This document shows positions 22,794 through 31,442 of a DNA stretch of 39,844 nt, one piece after another. A program made the translations under genes and the position numbers. How positions within the stretch are numbered: the stretch's first letter is position 1; the number at the start of each line of letters is the position of its first letter. Source of the stretch: an uncultured Acetatifactor sp. Its GTDB lineage: Bacteria; Bacillota; Clostridia; Lachnospirales; Lachnospiraceae. Under the pieces are notes generated by a model. That model was given only the letters and a program-made list of their open reading frames with translations. It made no database searches and had not been told where the DNA came from. The DNA lies in assembly GCA_910587755.1 (NCBI GenBank), contig CAJUNZ010000019.1, forward strand, positions 1 through 39,844, in the 5' to 3' direction.

Positions 22794-24538
22794 ATCTCCC
22801 CCCGTTCCACCACTGCCTTCCCCTCCTGGACCCGGTACACCAGATCGCACTTCTCAATGGTCTGAAGTCTGTGGGCGATGATCACCAGGGTTTTCCTGCC
22901 ATGAAGCCTGTTGATGGAGTCCATGATGGCTGCCTCCGTGTCATTGTCCAGGGCGGAAGTGGCCTCGTCCAGAATCAGCACTTCCGGGTCGTAATAGAGC
23001 GCCCGGGCAATGCCGATGCGCTGCCGCTGGCCCCCGGAAAGCCGGATACCCCTCTCCCCGATACCGGTGTCCAGGCCCTGGGGCAGTTTTCTCACAAACT
23101 CCTCCAGCTGTGCCTCCTTCAGCACCTCCCACACCCTGTTCTCGTCCACATCCTCGTCATGGACCCCAAAGGCCACATTTCTGCGGATGGTGTCGTCCAG
23201 CATAAAAATCATCTGGGGAATATACCCGATATTTCTCAAAAAGCTTCTGTAGCAGGTCTTCACGTCCACTCCGTCCGCATATACGCCGCCTCCCTGGACT
23301 TCCAGAAGGCCCAGGAGAATATCCACAATGGTACTCTTCCCCGCGCCGGAGGTGCCCACAATGCCCACCGCAGCCCCCACCGGGATAACCAGTTGTGCAT
23401 GGTCAAAGATCCGCTTCTCCGTATTGGGGTAGGCATAGGTAATGTCTTTCAGCAGGATGGAATGCTCCAGAGGAAGTTTCTCCCCATCCCCTGCGGCAAA
23501 GGACATATCCACATGCCTATCGTCAATCTTCTCCTGAAGGTTGTCGCTGACTCCCATGAAAAAGGGCTCAAAATAGGCGATGGAATTGATCTGGTTGTTT
23601 ATTCTGTTCACCGCAGGCAGCAGCACAAAAGCCGCAGCCGCCAGAGTGGAGAGCACTTCCACCATATTCTCCGTGGATACCCCCGTCACTGTCAGTGTAA
23701 TCATATATCCCATCATCACAGCGATGCAGATGGTCTCAATGAGCAGCTTGGGAATATTGTTGTAAAGGCTGTAGCGCTGCACGGCGTTCACATACCCCTG
23801 GCCGCATTTGCGGTACTCGTCCACAAAATACTGTTCTTTGCAGGTGATCTTCACCTCCTTGATCCCCTGCACAGTCTGTGATATCCATTTAAAAAGCCCG
23901 CTGTAATAATCCTGATTTTCTTTTCCCGCCCTGTACATAATGGGCTTGAGCACTTTTTTCACCAGGGTCATGAGAACCAGAAGAGAAACCGCCAGAATAA
24001 TTGTCAGCATACCGTTGGTCAGCAGGCAGTACCCCACCACAAACAGGGATACCACCCCGTCGGAGAGAAGCTGCAGCAGCGCCAGAATCAGGGCATACAT
24101 ATTGTTCACATCCGAGGTAATATTTCTCTGCACCACAGCAGTATCGGCATGAAGATAGAACTCATACCCCCTGCGCAGGTAACTGCGCATCATGCGCTCG
24201 GACGTGGCAAACTGATTGGTATACACATAGGCAAAGGTCAGCTTCTGCTGAAAGAACAGGAAAAGATTTTTCACCCCATAGGTTAAGATCAAAAGCACCA
24301 TGACGGTGATGGAAAAGCTCTGAAAATCCCTGCAGCCCAGAAACTCATAAAAGCCCCCCACAAGATCGCTCTTCTCCACCGCCTCCGGGTCCATAACCAC
24401 ACTGACCGCCTGCACCAGCATGCCCACCCCTGCAGTCTGCAGAAAAGCTCCAATGATCATCAGCACAATCAGGCCTCCCATGGCCCGTTTCTGTCTCTTA
24501 TCCAGCAATACCCGCAGTTTTTTAACGATCTGTAACAC
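22784..24538 (-). CDS. PglK/MsbA-like ABC transporter, likely lipid-linked glycan flippase
   Basis: This 584-residue fused half-transporter should act as a homodimer. Its membrane domain (about 1-325) has six spans. The ATPase domain has Walker A GTSGAGKST at 395-403, signature LSGGQRQRIGIARALYY and Walker B VLILDEATSALD. The canonical signature differs from the Glu-containing ones in the two exporters at 4936-8525. The start is GTG 24538 with GGAGGTGAC upstream. Position between two glycosyltransferase genes in a nonulosonate operon suggests that it flips a lipid-linked sugar chain, as PglK does. Protein or lipid export is possible. Confidence 0.88.
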   Translation of the reverse strand: MLQIVKKLRVLLDKRQKRAMGGLIVLMIIGAFLQTAGVGMLVQAVSVVMDPEAVEKSDLVGGFYEFLGCRDFQSFSITVMVLLILTYGVKNLFLFFQQKLTFAYVYTNQFATSERMMRSYLRRGYEFYLHADTAVVQRNITSDVNNMYALILALLQLLSDGVVSLFVVGYCLLTNGMLTIILAVSLLVLMTLVKKVLKPIMYRAGKENQDYYSGLFKWISQTVQGIKEVKITCKEQYFVDEYRKCGQGYVNAVQRYSLYNNIPKLLIETICIAVMMGYMITLTVTGVSTENMVEVLSTLAAAAFVLLPAVNRINNQINSIAYFEPFFMGVSDNLQEKIDDRHVDMSFAAGDGEKLPLEHSILLKDITYAYPNTEKRIFDHAQLVIPVGAAVGIVGTSGAGKSTIVDILLGLLEVQGGGVYADGVDVKTCYRSFLRNIGYIPQMIFMLDDTIRRNVAFGVHDEDVDENRVWEVLKEAQLEEFVRKLPQGLDTGIGERGIRLSGGQRQRIGIARALYYDPEVLILDEATSALDNDTEAAIMDSINRLHGRKTLVIIAHRLQTIEKCDLVYRVQEGKAVVERGEICS

Positions 24539-24672
24539 CCGTCACCTCCAACTTTACCGCCCCCGCACCGGCATGCCGGTTTTCACATGCCTGCTGTCCC
24601 ATTTCCCATGACATCTGCGTTCCCGTTTCAGCCTCTTCCCCATGCTTTCACTAGGGCGCCTTCCGGCAGAAT

Positions 24673-24763
24673 AAATCTGCTCGTTACGTCTGTGGATCAG
24701 AGTTTTTCATCCCCATAATCATCCAACAAATTTAAATCTGCTCGTTCTGTCTGTGGATCAGAG
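24673..24763 (-). repeat. 30-bp direct repeat of the glycosyltransferase gene's 3' end
   Basis: Positions 24734-24763, the last ten codons of the gene ending at 24732, are repeated at 24673-24702 with two mismatches, 61 bp downstream. The downstream copy keeps the reading LIHRRNEQI but reads through without the stop. It looks like a leftover gene tail from recombination or gene exchange. Confidence 0.7.
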
Positions 24764-25847
24764 GGTCTTCATAGGCGTCCATAAAATCCTCCCCCAGACG
24801 CACCGTCTCGTCGGCAAACTGAATGGCATTCAGCTCCGTCAGCACAGACACCACCTTCCGGAACCGCAGCCCCGGGAAAAAATTCAGCATCTCCATGGGA
24901 ATGGTTGCATCAAACTGGGGATACTCCCCGAAAAGCTTCCGGTAATCCATGTCATCCCTGGGGTGCGGCTTTAAAAATATCGTCCCCTCCGGCTGAAATT
25001 TCCGGATGATATCCCGAAAAATCCTCTCCCGGATCTCCAGCGTACACAGAGGATCCGTGAGGATAAGAATCTTGTCCCCAAGCCTGCTGCCCTCCTCTAT
25101 CTGCCGCTCCAGCACTTCCTTGTCACGGATAAAAGCCCGCAGAATCAGATCCTTATCTTCTTGTGTCAGCCTGTCCACCAGCTCCTGTCTGGGCTGTTCA
25201 ATATACCTGGGACAGGGATAGCGGATAAGGCTTTTGTCGTTTACCTCCATGTCCAGACAGTATTTTCCATAGCCGTTCTGCACGAAAATCAGATTCAGAT
25301 ACATGGAGAGAAAAACTTTCAGCCCGAAATGCCCCCTGTTGTCATATCTGGCCGCATCGTAGTTTTTCAGACAGTTCAGCCCGTCCTCCAGAGCATGGTA
25401 ATAAATCCTGTTCTGGTTCAGATAATATCCCACCGGATCCGAGTCACAGTACACATAGATATCCCTGTATTGGGCAAAATCCACCGGCACATAGGGCGCT
25501 TCCAGCTGCGCATACCGCTTTGTGAACTTCATGCGGCAGTACAGGTTCCCCAGAAAGCCCTTTCCGCCCTTTCTCCATCTGGCCAGTTCCGGGAAAAAGT
25601 CCTCCCGCTTTTCGTCGAACTCCACCACCTGGCCAAAAAGCCCGGTGCTATCCGCCCGCTCTCTCAGATTCTCAAAATCCGTGGACATCTTCGAGAGGAT
25701 AAGATCCGCCTTCTCGGCCCCGGGGATCGCCCCCGGCTCTCTGCCGTCAAGAAGCTTCAGTTCCTTTAAAAAGCTGATATATACATGATAATAGGTATGA
25801 CACACATAGACTCTGGGCCGGACAGCCCTGCTGTTCTTCTTTCTCAT
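24732..25847 (-). CDS. Candidate nonulosonic acid transferase (GT52/polysialyltransferase-like)
   Basis: This 371-residue protein starts with VYVCHTYYHVYISFLKEL, as in GT52/CPS-type sialyltransferases. It has a D/E-D/E-G motif (HALEDG, Glu154-Asp155-Gly156) and an HP motif in LKPHPRDD (His295-Pro296). These two motifs supply the general base and the CMP contact in bacterial sialyltransferases. No signal peptide is seen. I take ATG 25847, with GGAAAGCAGGA upstream, over GTG 25901, which lacks a ribosome site. It is the first gene of the operon that makes CMP-pseudaminic acid, so that is the likely donor. About 190 bp separate it from the flippase gene. Confidence 0.75.
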   Translation of the reverse strand: MRKKNSRAVRPRVYVCHTYYHVYISFLKELKLLDGREPGAIPGAEKADLILSKMSTDFENLRERADSTGLFGQVVEFDEKREDFFPELARWRKGGKGFLGNLYCRMKFTKRYAQLEAPYVPVDFAQYRDIYVYCDSDPVGYYLNQNRIYYHALEDGLNCLKNYDAARYDNRGHFGLKVFLSMYLNLIFVQNGYGKYCLDMEVNDKSLIRYPCPRYIEQPRQELVDRLTQEDKDLILRAFIRDKEVLERQIEEGSRLGDKILILTDPLCTLEIRERIFRDIIRKFQPEGTIFLKPHPRDDMDYRKLFGEYPQFDATIPMEMLNFFPGLRFRKVVSVLTELNAIQFADETVRLGEDFMDAYEDPLIHRQNEQI

Positions 25848-25901
25848 TCCTGCTTTCCGCGCTTTCCGCAGCCTTCTGGGAACAGCTGCCTGTATTCCCA
25901 C

Positions 25902-25930
25902 ATTTTATCATAGGACGGGATATTTTTAAA
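25902..25930 (-). promoter_or_regulatory. Promoter of the nonulosonate operon
   Basis: On the minus strand TTTAAA (25925-25930) and TAAAAT (25902-25907) are 17 bp apart, and TGA directly before the -10 makes an extended -10. The start site would be near 25896, about 50 nt before ATG 25847. The -35 overlaps the last codons of the rRNA methyltransferase gene. Confidence 0.5.
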
Positions 25931-26726
25931 CCATTTTTTTCCCGCTGCGCTGCCTGTGGACTTCATACATCAGCAAAGAAGCGGCCACCGCCGCATTCAG
26001 GGACTCCACCTGTCCCTCCATGGGGATCTTCACGTACTCCTCCGCCCTGTCTGCCAACTCCCCGCTGAGCCCTTTTCCCTCATTTCCGATCAGAAAAGCC
26101 GTTCCGCCCAGAAAAGAAAAGCTGTCGTAATACCGCTTCCCCTCCAGGTGGGCCGCATAAGTCCGGATCCCTTGCTGCCGCAGTCGGTCCACCGCCCCCG
26201 GAAGATCTTCCGCGCTGACAAAGGGAACCCTGTAGATGGAGCCCATGGTGGCCCTGACGGCCTTGGGATTACAGGGATCCACCGTTCCGCCCCCCAGAAT
26301 GATCCCTGCCACCCCGGCCCCTTCCCCGGTTCTGAAGATGGTGCCCAGATTGCCCGGATCCTGGAGTCCTTCCAGCACTAAGAGAAGCGGGCTGGGCCCC
26401 TCCAGAAGCTCCTCCAGAGTATGGGCAGGCCTCTCCATAACACACAGTATCCCCTGGGGAGTCTGGGTGTCTGACATCTTCCGGAACACCTCCTCCGACA
26501 CCGTCTCATATCCGGTGCCCTCCAGCTTCTCCAGAATATCCCGGCACTCCCCTGCCCTCTCCAGAGCCCCCGCCGAGACATAGACCTCCCGGATCCACTC
26601 CCTGGGAGCCTCCATATACATCTTGAATCCCTCCGCCAGGAACACTCCTGCCCGAAGCCTCTCCCCCGCCTTCGCCTGCCACTGTGCCACCTGTTTTACT
26701 CTGGGATTTGCGCTGCTGGTAATCAT
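25926..26726 (-). CDS. SpoU-family RNA 2'-O-methyltransferase
   Basis: This 266-residue protein is a SPOUT methyltransferase that uses S-adenosylmethionine to methylate ribose in rRNA or tRNA. The N-terminal substrate-binding domain starts ITSSANPRVKQVAQWQ and includes VFLAEGFKM. The knotted C-terminal domain has the three SpoU motifs: LQDPGNLGTIFRT, FLIGNEGKGLS and IPMEGQVESLNAAVAASLLMYE. The layout is that of 23S rRNA methyltransferases of the TrmH/RlmB group. ATG 26726 has GGAGGGTTT upstream. It is a housekeeping gene lying between two surface-glycan operons and has its own promoter. Confidence 0.92.
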   Translation of the reverse strand: MITSSANPRVKQVAQWQAKAGERLRAGVFLAEGFKMYMEAPREWIREVYVSAGALERAGECRDILEKLEGTGYETVSEEVFRKMSDTQTPQGILCVMERPAHTLEELLEGPSPLLLVLEGLQDPGNLGTIFRTGEGAGVAGIILGGGTVDPCNPKAVRATMGSIYRVPFVSAEDLPGAVDRLRQQGIRTYAAHLEGKRYYDSFSFLGGTAFLIGNEGKGLSGELADRAEEYVKIPMEGQVESLNAAVAASLLMYEVHRQRSGKKMV

Positions 26727-26882
26727 AAACCCTCCGCTTTCACCGACGCCATGCTGTTCTTTCAATGATTTTCCGTTTCTCCTCATACCACGCCCTGTTT
26801 CCTGACAAGCCCGTCTTTAGAGCAACAGCAACAAACGGCGTCAAACATTCAGGCCCATAAAAAGGAACTTTTAGACAAAGGT

Positions 26883-26911
26883 ATTATACTCCCCCCCGGC
26901 AAAATCGGCAA
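26883..26911 (-). promoter_or_regulatory. Promoter of the RNA methyltransferase gene
   Basis: On the minus strand TTGCCG (26906-26911) and a perfect TATAAT (26883-26888) are 17 bp apart. Transcription would begin near 26876 and give a leader of about 150 nt before ATG 26726. Confidence 0.75.
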
Positions 26912-26915
26912 GGAT

Positions 26916-27047
26916 AAGATAAACCTTGAATTTGTTGTCGATTTATCTTTCGAGAGGGGTTATTGCAGCGAAACCTCAAGCCGGAGTAGGCCTCAGCCGA
27001 AAGAAAATGCTCAAAACCGTCCTGTGCCATCAGGACGGTTCTTTTTA
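26916..27047 (+). other. Structured intergenic element ending in a terminator-like hairpin
   Basis: AAGATAAA (26916-26923) pairs with TTTATCTT (26942-26949). A G-rich stretch with GAGGGGTT and AACCTC then follows, then a GCCGGAG...CTCAGCC segment, and finally a strong hairpin at 27016-27041 with CTTTTTAT after it on the plus strand. No ORF with family character covers it. It could be a small RNA on the plus strand. I cannot match it to a known riboswitch consensus. Confidence 0.35.
27016..27047. terminator. Terminator of the membrane-protein operon, probably bidirectional
   Basis: AACCGTCCTG (27016-27025) pairs perfectly with CAGGACGGTT (27032-27041) across 6 nt. On the plus strand it is followed by CTTTTTAT. 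On the minus strand the base runs into TTTTGAGCATTTT. It sits 14 bp past the stop of the last minus-strand YfhO-like gene. Confidence 0.85.
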
Positions 27048-27054
27048 TCCTGTT

Positions 27055-29292
27055 TTACGCCGCCTGCCTGCACTTCCGGCGCAGCACGGCTCCGCCTGCG
27101 GTCAACAGGACACAGACCAAAATGCTCAGCGCCTCCGCCACATGCCAGTACCACATCCCACTGTAGCGCACCTGAATCTTCCCGGAAAACGCTTCCGGAA
27201 ACAGAACTCTCACATCCATGTTATCCCCCGGAGCCACAGCGAGCTTTTCCCCCGTGTCCGCCACGCGGGCCTCATATCCCTTGTAATACAGCAGGGGAAA
27301 TTCAATGTATCCCTCCCCATCCACCAGAGCCTCCACCCGAAGTCCCTTTTTCTCATAGGAAGTCAGTTTCATTCCCTCCGAAAGCACAGGATGGTGAAAT
27401 TTCATATGAGCCAGGTCAGCCCCTTCCGGCAGGTACTCCGCTCCCAGCACTGCCGAATGCCCCAGATTCTGTGCGGAATAAAGCCTTAAAAACTTATCTC
27501 CGGATAAAAGTGTATCATTCATCTGATAGCAGGCAAACACCGCCGCCACAGCTCCCAGCAGCAACAGCACCCTGGGCCCAGTGACCGCCTTCCAGCTCTC
27601 CTGCAACAGCCACTTCCCCGTGATGCAGGCCGCTGTCACCATAAACAGACCCGCCATTCCCGTGAACCTTGTAGGAAACTGTAACGCCCCCACCAGAGAG
27701 GCCAAAGCAGGATTTGAACGGCTCAGCGCATCCCAGGGAAAATAGCAGGTGCTCATAAACAGAGCCGTGCTCCCCAGAGCCAACGCCACCCCCGCAGCCC
27801 TTTTCTCCTGTCTCCGCTCCCTGCCGGACACCTCACCTCTGTGCCGGAAACACAGATACCCCCATACCCCAAGGCTCAGAAGCAGCCCCATGCCAATCCC
27901 CAGGGGTTCCGCCCCTACCATGCCGCATTCTGTGTAATGGCTGTTTGTCCCTGCCGCCTGCAGTGTGTTCAGCCAGTATGCCGGATGCCCTCCCCAGCTC
28001 TGGATCAGCCTCTCTGCATTATAGCCAAAATAATACTTCCCTGAAACCATCATATCCAAAAACGGAACCAGAAACCAGGCATTTACCGCCGCCGTCACAA
28101 GGACGGTCAGGCTCAGCACCCGAAAAGTGCCCCACCGGAATGTTTTTTTCCACAAAACCAGGCACAAGAGCAGGGTAAACATCCCCGCCATCTCGCAGGT
28201 AAGCACATGGGACTGTATCACACCCGAAAAACCTGTCGTAAGCACAATCCAGTTCCACCCATACCCCTTGGCTTTCGGATCATCCATGTAAATTCGGTAG
28301 AATCCCCATACCAAAAGAGGAAGAAATACCATCGCCGTATATTCTCCCACTGCCGCACGGTTATAGACATTGAACAGCCGATAGGGCAGCAGCGTGTACA
28401 GCACACATCCAAACATGCCCACATACCTGCTGCGGAAACATTGATAAAAAGCCATATAAGCGATCCATACCGTGGCACAGTTTACCGCCACAATATACAT
28501 CCGGTATACACTGCTGAGATCAAACCCCAGCACGCGCAGCAGGGCCGGAAAGACCAGAAAGGTATCACTGTAAAAGAGGCTGCTGGCATAGCCATGTCCG
28601 GCCAGCCACAGGGAACCTGTCCTGGTAGTCTCCCCCTGCCCGATCCTCTGGGCCAGCGCTTCAATCCGCATCAAATGATAACTCAGATCCGCCCCATCTA
28701 CATTATAATCCACAAAAACCGGCAGGGAGCACAGCAGTACCACAGCTGGAATCCCAAAAAGCACCAACTGTTTTTCCCTGGACAGATGATGTCTTCTGTG
28801 GTACATAACCACCACAATGCACCTATCCAGAGCCAGACTAAGAAGAATGGTCCAAAAGAGAAAGATTCTGCTTCCTTCTGTTCCCCGAACAATCTCAATC
28901 CCCTGGATCTGAAGGGTGGAAGCTCCATTGTAATCCACCGCCACCCGCAGCTGCTCCACCCCTCCCCCAAGGTAGAACTGACACTCCCGAACAGAAAGAC
29001 CTGTGTAAAAAACCACAGCATTTCCCAACAGTGTCTTAAATGGAAGCCCTTCCTCCGCCGCCATATAAAAGGCACTCACCGAGTCCTCCTGGGTCTCATA
29101 GTACACCCTGGCCGTATAGACCCCTGCCGGAAGGGCAATGCCCTCCCCCAGAATCCGGTCTGTCTCCTCCCTGCCTGCCACAATTCCCGTCCTGCCAAAC
29201 AATCCCGCTATTCCCACCAGCAGCAGAAACAATTCCACCCCCAGCAAAACCCAGACTTTCCGGCTGCTGAAAAACTCAGATTTTTTTAGCAT
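27055..29292 (-). CDS. YfhO-like polytopic membrane protein, complete
   Basis: This 745-residue protein resembles YfhO/GT-C membrane glycosyltransferases. It has a first span (about 13-32), an extracellular domain (about 33-140), then about a dozen spans. A short loop after the second or third span has DYNVDGADLSYHLMRIEA, followed by LWLAGHGYASSLFYSDTF. A C-terminal extracellular beta domain (about 600-710) and a last span end it. YfhO of Bacillus glycosylates lipoteichoic acid with a polyprenyl-phosphate sugar; the same role is inference here. ATG 29292 overlaps the previous gene by 17 bp. It is the last gene of the operon that begins at 36255, before the hairpin at 27016. Confidence 0.8.
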   Translation of the reverse strand: MLKKSEFFSSRKVWVLLGVELFLLLVGIAGLFGRTGIVAGREETDRILGEGIALPAGVYTARVYYETQEDSVSAFYMAAEEGLPFKTLLGNAVVFYTGLSVRECQFYLGGGVEQLRVAVDYNGASTLQIQGIEIVRGTEGSRIFLFWTILLSLALDRCIVVVMYHRRHHLSREKQLVLFGIPAVVLLCSLPVFVDYNVDGADLSYHLMRIEALAQRIGQGETTRTGSLWLAGHGYASSLFYSDTFLVFPALLRVLGFDLSSVYRMYIVAVNCATVWIAYMAFYQCFRSRYVGMFGCVLYTLLPYRLFNVYNRAAVGEYTAMVFLPLLVWGFYRIYMDDPKAKGYGWNWIVLTTGFSGVIQSHVLTCEMAGMFTLLLCLVLWKKTFRWGTFRVLSLTVLVTAAVNAWFLVPFLDMMVSGKYYFGYNAERLIQSWGGHPAYWLNTLQAAGTNSHYTECGMVGAEPLGIGMGLLLSLGVWGYLCFRHRGEVSGRERRQEKRAAGVALALGSTALFMSTCYFPWDALSRSNPALASLVGALQFPTRFTGMAGLFMVTAACITGKWLLQESWKAVTGPRVLLLLGAVAAVFACYQMNDTLLSGDKFLRLYSAQNLGHSAVLGAEYLPEGADLAHMKFHHPVLSEGMKLTSYEKKGLRVEALVDGEGYIEFPLLYYKGYEARVADTGEKLAVAPGDNMDVRVLFPEAFSGKIQVRYSGMWYWHVAEALSILVCVLLTAGGAVLRRKCRQAA

Positions 29293-30718
29293 TCTTCCTT
29301 CTCCTCAAAATTATCCTCACAAGACAGATACAGACCGCTGCTAGGCAGACCGCCTCACACAGCCGCCAGGCCGCCGATTCCTCTGCCAGAACCTGCAGGG
29401 GAACCAGGACAGAATCCTCCTGGGGAGCACGCACAAATGCTCCTGTCTGCAGGATATTTCCAAGAAAGAACTGTGTCGTGCCAAGACAGACGGCCCCCAC
29501 CCCTATGAGCAGGCCCAGAAACCGACTTTCCTCCCAGCACCGGGTCCCCTGCCCAAGGGCCAGACAGGCCAGAACCACCATACCGGCGCAGGCGGCCGTG
29601 CCCCACTGGGCAGGCGTCCAGAAGAGATTAAGCAACATGTCCGCCAGAGGATTCCTGCCCTGGAGCAGATCCCAGGGGAAACTGCCGCTGCTGAACCATA
29701 CCATAACCAGTACGGTTCCAAGCATCCCCAGGCCCAGGCGTCTCTCCCTCCTCGGAGCCACTTTTCCCGCATACAGAAACCACACATAGAGCAGCGCCAG
29801 AAGCACCACTCCAATGCCCGGCCCCAGGGCCTGGGCTCCCGTCATGCCCTGGGAGTAGAAATCCCTGCCCCTGCCTCCCCACAAAAAGACACTCAGATAC
29901 TGCCCGGGGTACATCCCTCCGGAACGGATCTGCCCCACAGCCTGCAGTTCTCCCGCCGGAAGATTCCACAGCCGCAGAAGCATGGGCGCCAGAAACCACC
30001 CACAGGTTACAGCCAGGGCCCCGGAAACCTTCCCCAGAGCCAGAAGCCTCTTCCTGCTCAGGGAACACCTGCCCATACAGAAAAACAGCACCAGAGCCAT
30101 CCCCACAGTCACGGAAAAGATACCCGTGGAAGACAATGCCAGCAGCCCGAACCCCCAGGCGCACTCCTTCCACACTTCCCCATACTCCCCTTGGTTTTCC
30201 TCCAGGGTATAGAGCCGCACCAGTCCCGACACTGCCAGAGGCAGAAACGTCCAGGCCGCCGCCTCTCCCAGATTTCCCCTCACATACACCTCGTTCAGGC
30301 GGCAGGGGCACCAGGTAAAAAGCATACTCCCTGCCAGACCGATCTCCCGGCTCCCAAAGCACCTGCGGAAGCTGCTATAAGCCGCCAACGCCGCCCCAAA
30401 GCTGGCCAGCAGCATCGTCAGCTTGTACGCCGTGCCCAGACCGGCCCCCAGCCACCGCAGTAGGGCAGGCACCAGATAAAACACATCCCCCTGGAAAGAG
30501 GCGGCGGCATGTCCCAGTTCCTCCGAAGGCCAGGGCGACACCCGAATGGGAAACACCTTCCCCAGCCCCTCCTTCACCGCCTCAATCCTGCCGAAAGACG
30601 CCCCCAGATCACTGCCCTCCAGCACATAATCCGTCATCAGAGGCACAGAGGACACCCCTGCAATGATCAAAAGAAGGAACAACACCCCCGGCTCCACCCC
30701 TGTCTTCTTAAGCTTCAT
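29276..30718 (-). CDS. YfhO-like polytopic membrane protein, short form
   Basis: This 480-residue protein is a shorter relative of its two neighbours. It keeps the core with DYVLEGSDLGASFGRIEAVKEG, VSPWPSEELGHAAASFQGD, LVPALLRWLG and the conserved FPWDLLQGRNP, and it has about ten spans. It lacks the N-terminal extracellular domain and the large C-terminal beta domain of the complete paralogue. The conserved His of the YH pair is not kept (SFGR for YHLMR), so it may be non-catalytic. ATG 30718 has GGGAGGT upstream and overlaps the preceding stop by 11 bp. An accessory or divergent role is likely. Confidence 0.75.
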   Translation of the reverse strand: MKLKKTGVEPGVLFLLLIIAGVSSVPLMTDYVLEGSDLGASFGRIEAVKEGLGKVFPIRVSPWPSEELGHAAASFQGDVFYLVPALLRWLGAGLGTAYKLTMLLASFGAALAAYSSFRRCFGSREIGLAGSMLFTWCPCRLNEVYVRGNLGEAAAWTFLPLAVSGLVRLYTLEENQGEYGEVWKECAWGFGLLALSSTGIFSVTVGMALVLFFCMGRCSLSRKRLLALGKVSGALAVTCGWFLAPMLLRLWNLPAGELQAVGQIRSGGMYPGQYLSVFLWGGRGRDFYSQGMTGAQALGPGIGVVLLALLYVWFLYAGKVAPRRERRLGLGMLGTVLVMVWFSSGSFPWDLLQGRNPLADMLLNLFWTPAQWGTAACAGMVVLACLALGQGTRCWEESRFLGLLIGVGAVCLGTTQFFLGNILQTGAFVRAPQEDSVLVPLQVLAEESAAWRLCEAVCLAAVCICLVRIILRRRKNAKKI

Positions 30719-31442
30719 ACGCACCTCCCTTTTCCGGAAGGCGTTTCCGCCACAGAAATACCAGCATGGTGCCCAGGGTCAGCACAGTCACGGCCTCCCC
30801 TGCCCTCCAATACCAGGGACTCTCAAATCCGACCCTGATATTGCCGGAAAACCCTCCGGGAATATCCACCGTCACCTCAAAATTTTCCCCCGCACGGCAG
30901 TGAAGCTCTTCCCCGCTGTCCGTGTCCCAGGCGTGATAACCCTTGTAATACAACAGGGGAAAAGCCACGCTTCCTCCCCTCTCCCCACTGTCCACGCAGA
31001 CCCTGGCCCCCAGGGAAAGCTTCTCATAACCGCCCGCCGAAACATCTCCTGCACACACAGGATCATGATACAGAAACCTTCGGGCATCCGCGCCCCAGGG
31101 AAGATATTCCGCACCGGATATATACCCTGTGCCCATGCCCTCACTGTTGTATACTCTGATCACTTGGGAGTCATACATACTGCTGTCCAGCAAATGGGCG
31201 CTGCTCAACACCAGCAGCACAACCATGGCGCCAAAGTAACATGCTCCGGACCTTCCAGCCTTTTTCTGCAGCAGAACCTTCCCTGCCATCCCCGCCGCCG
31301 CGGTAAGACACACATTGGCAATGGTCAGAAAACGGTTGGGAAACTGAATGCTTGACACAAGGGTCTCCGTAATATCATTTAAAAACTGAATCTTGTCCCA
31401 GGGAAAAAGGCTCAGGCTCAGGAGCATGGCAGCAAGAGCCAC
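30708..31442 (-). CDS. YfhO-like protein, 3' part of a frameshifted gene
   Basis: This reading frame of 244 residues encodes the C-terminal part of a YfhO-like protein: LFPWDKIQFLND, SSIQFPNRFLTIANVCL, the beta domain with EYLPWGADARRF and FPLLYYKGYHAW, and a last span. These match the end of the 745-residue paralogue segment for segment. It has no ribosome site of its own and continues the frame of the ORF at 31418-33028 after one extra G in the G7 tract at 31442-31448. Together they would make a protein of about 774 residues. Confidence 0.7.
   Translation of the reverse strand: MALAAMLLSLSLFPWDKIQFLNDITETLVSSIQFPNRFLTIANVCLTAAAGMAGKVLLQKKAGRSGACYFGAMVVLLVLSSAHLLDSSMYDSQVIRVYNSEGMGTGYISGAEYLPWGADARRFLYHDPVCAGDVSAGGYEKLSLGARVCVDSGERGGSVAFPLLYYKGYHAWDTDSGEELHCRAGENFEVTVDIPGGFSGNIRVGFESPWYWRAGEAVTVLTLGTMLVFLWRKRLPEKGGAYEA

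Noticed and set aside
26916..27047. Known riboswitch (c-di-GMP, cobalamin, glycine, THF types considered)
   Set aside because: The conserved cores of these classes are not present, and no plus-strand gene follows.
29276..30718. The short YfhO-like gene as a broken copy
   Set aside because: Its frame is intact with a proper ribosome site and stop, and both missing domains are at the ends, so it reads as a short paralogue, not a decaying gene.
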